From Rhizobium sp. CIAT894 (GTDB lineage: Bacteria > Pseudomonadota > Alphaproteobacteria > Rhizobiales > Rhizobiaceae), in contig NZ_CP020952.1 of the NCBI RefSeq assembly GCF_000172795.2, positions 186,001 through 250,000 on the forward strand: a stretch of DNA of 64,000 nucleotides, in the 5' to 3' direction. Positions within the stretch are counted from its first letter, which is position 1. Every line of letters starts with the position of its first letter. The translations under genes were made by a program, and so were the position numbers. Positions 63,139-64,000 of this stretch are shown piece after piece. The notes beneath the pieces are model-generated. The model was not told the origin of the DNA and searched no databases. It was given only the letters and a program-made list of their open reading frames with translations.

Positions 63139-64000
63139 TCAGCCTTTCACGGCACCGGCAGTCAATCCGCGTACGAAGTAGCGGCCTGCCAGGATGTAGA
63201 CGACGAGCGTGGGAATGGCGGCGATCATGGCAGCGGCCATGTCGACGTTGTATTGCTTGCGCCCCATCGTGACGTTGACGATATTGTTGAGTGCCACGGT
63301 GATCGGTGACGATTGTCCCGCGGTGAAGGACACACCAAAGAGGAAGTCATTCCAGATCTGAGTGAACTGCCAGATGCATGAGACAACGATGATGGGCAGT
63401 GCCGCCGGCAGCATAATCGAAAAGAAGATACGAAAAAATCCGGCACCGTCGATCTGTGCTGCACGCGTGAGTTCGTTCGGAATCGTGATGAAGTAGTTCC
63501 TGAAGAACAGCGTCGTGAAACTGATCCCGTAGACGGTGTGAACGAGGACCAGTCCCGGAATGGTTCCTGAGAGCTTGAGGGCGCCAAGAAGCTGGGCCAT
63601 CGGCAGTATCACCGCCTGGAACGGCAGAAAGCAACCGAAGAGCAGCATGCCGAACACGAAGTTCGAGGCTGGGAAGCGCCATTTTGTCAGGATGTAGCCA
63701 TTGATCGCACCAATCCCGGTCGACAGAATGACGGCCGGAATGACCATCATCAGCGAATTCACGAAATATGGCTTCAGGCCGCTGCACTCGGTGCCGATGC
63801 ATGCTTCGTCCCAGGCCTTCTGCCAGGCGTCGAAGGTGAGCTGCTGCGGAAGACCGATAAACGAACCGGAGTAGATCTCGTCAAGCGACTTGAGCGACGT
63901 GACGATCATCACCCACAGCGGCATGAGATAGAACGCTGCAAGAGCGATGAGCGACCCGTAGATGAAGATATGCCCGAATAGGGCGGAACGCCGCGCCCTG
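63139..64000 (-). CDS. MalG-type sugar ABC permease, cut by the right window edge
   Basis: At least 286 codons; the frame stays open to the edge, so the start lies outside, probably only a few codons away because the first helix ([20 protein letters not shown]) is present. Coupling loop [20 protein letters not shown] is the EAA motif. It pairs with the UgpC-type ATPase; the other permease and binding protein would lie to the right. Confidence 0.92.
   Translation of the reverse strand, partial: RARRSALFGHIFIYGSLIALAAFYLMPLWVMIVTSLKSLDEIYSGSFIGLPQQLTFDAWQKAWDEACIGTECSGLKPYFVNSLMMVIPAVILSTGIGAINGYILTKWRFPASNFVFGMLLFGCFLPFQAVILPMAQLLGALKLSGTIPGLVLVHTVYGISFTTLFFRNYFITIPNELTRAAQIDGAGFFRIFFSIMLPAALPIIVVSCIWQFTQIWNDFLFGVSFTAGQSSPITVALNNIVNVTMGRKQYNVDMAAAMIAAIPTLVVYILAGRYFVRGLTAGAVKG

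Overview
The window looks like part of a large plasmid or secondary replicon of a Rhizobium of the leguminosarum/etli group. It carries a complete fixNOQP-fixGHIS module for the microaerobic cbb3 oxidase, and a fixK-fixL pair with a tandem GTTACA element of the kind I recall for R. etli fixK. It also has a RIME-like rhizobial intergenic repeat, an ALA synthase hemA of the alphaproteobacterial type, and many catabolic transporter operons. No replication, conjugation, tRNA or rRNA genes were seen.

Region 1 (1-13.5 kb) is a microaerobic respiration island. A leftward operon holds fixK, coupled to a FixL-like kinase that runs off the left edge. Diverging from it are fixN-O-Q-P, a small unknown ORF, a strong terminator, fixG-H-I-S with overlapping genes, a second Crp/Fnr-type regulator, ccmE, a CBS-BON protein and hemA. 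FNR/FixK boxes precede fixN and fixG. One identical variant box, TTGACGAAGATCAA, precedes both the CBS-BON gene and hemA, so oxidase, heme chaperone and heme synthesis may form one low-oxygen regulon.

Region 2 (13.5-19.7 kb) is amino-acid related: a LysE-type exporter, an M20 carbamoylase-like hydrolase, an Lrp regulator, and a diaminopropionate ammonia-lyase coupled to an M20 amidohydrolase. The last operon ends in a frameshifted and truncated livH remnant and a gene-free scar.

Region 3 (19.7-34.5 kb) starts with a ten-gene leftward operon under a divergent LysR gene. It encodes an SDR, a split transketolase, a TRAP transporter, an RbsABC-type ABC transporter and a lactonase-like amidohydrolase. 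After it come a second LysR, an alpha/beta hydrolase, an azoreductase, a YciI-like protein and a VOC protein.

Region 4 (34.9-48.0 kb) is a rightward catabolic locus with a palindromic operator at its head and its own IclR regulator: DapA-family aldolase, Tat-exported solute-binding protein, two permeases, fused double ATPase, IclR, Gfo/Idh oxidoreductase, a glucoamylase-like/GH144-like enzyme, class IV aminotransferase, MFS exporter, TIM-barrel isomerase and VOC protein. I do not recognise this combination, and it is the best candidate here for an undescribed pathway, possibly acting on a beta-1,2-glucan-like or amino-sugar substrate.

Region 5 (48.0-64 kb) begins with a gene-poor stretch rich in hairpins. 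It is followed by a HAD-DeoR-GH3-DeoR operon whose GH3 member lacks the usual catalytic His segment, then an aspartase, an unknown His-rich protein and an XRE regulator. A rightward Gfo/Idh-isomerase-MFS operon converges, across a perfect hairpin terminator, on a leftward operon of ABC permease (cut by the right edge), UgpC-type ATPase and two GMC oxidoreductases. This set resembles oxidative (3-keto) sugar catabolism.
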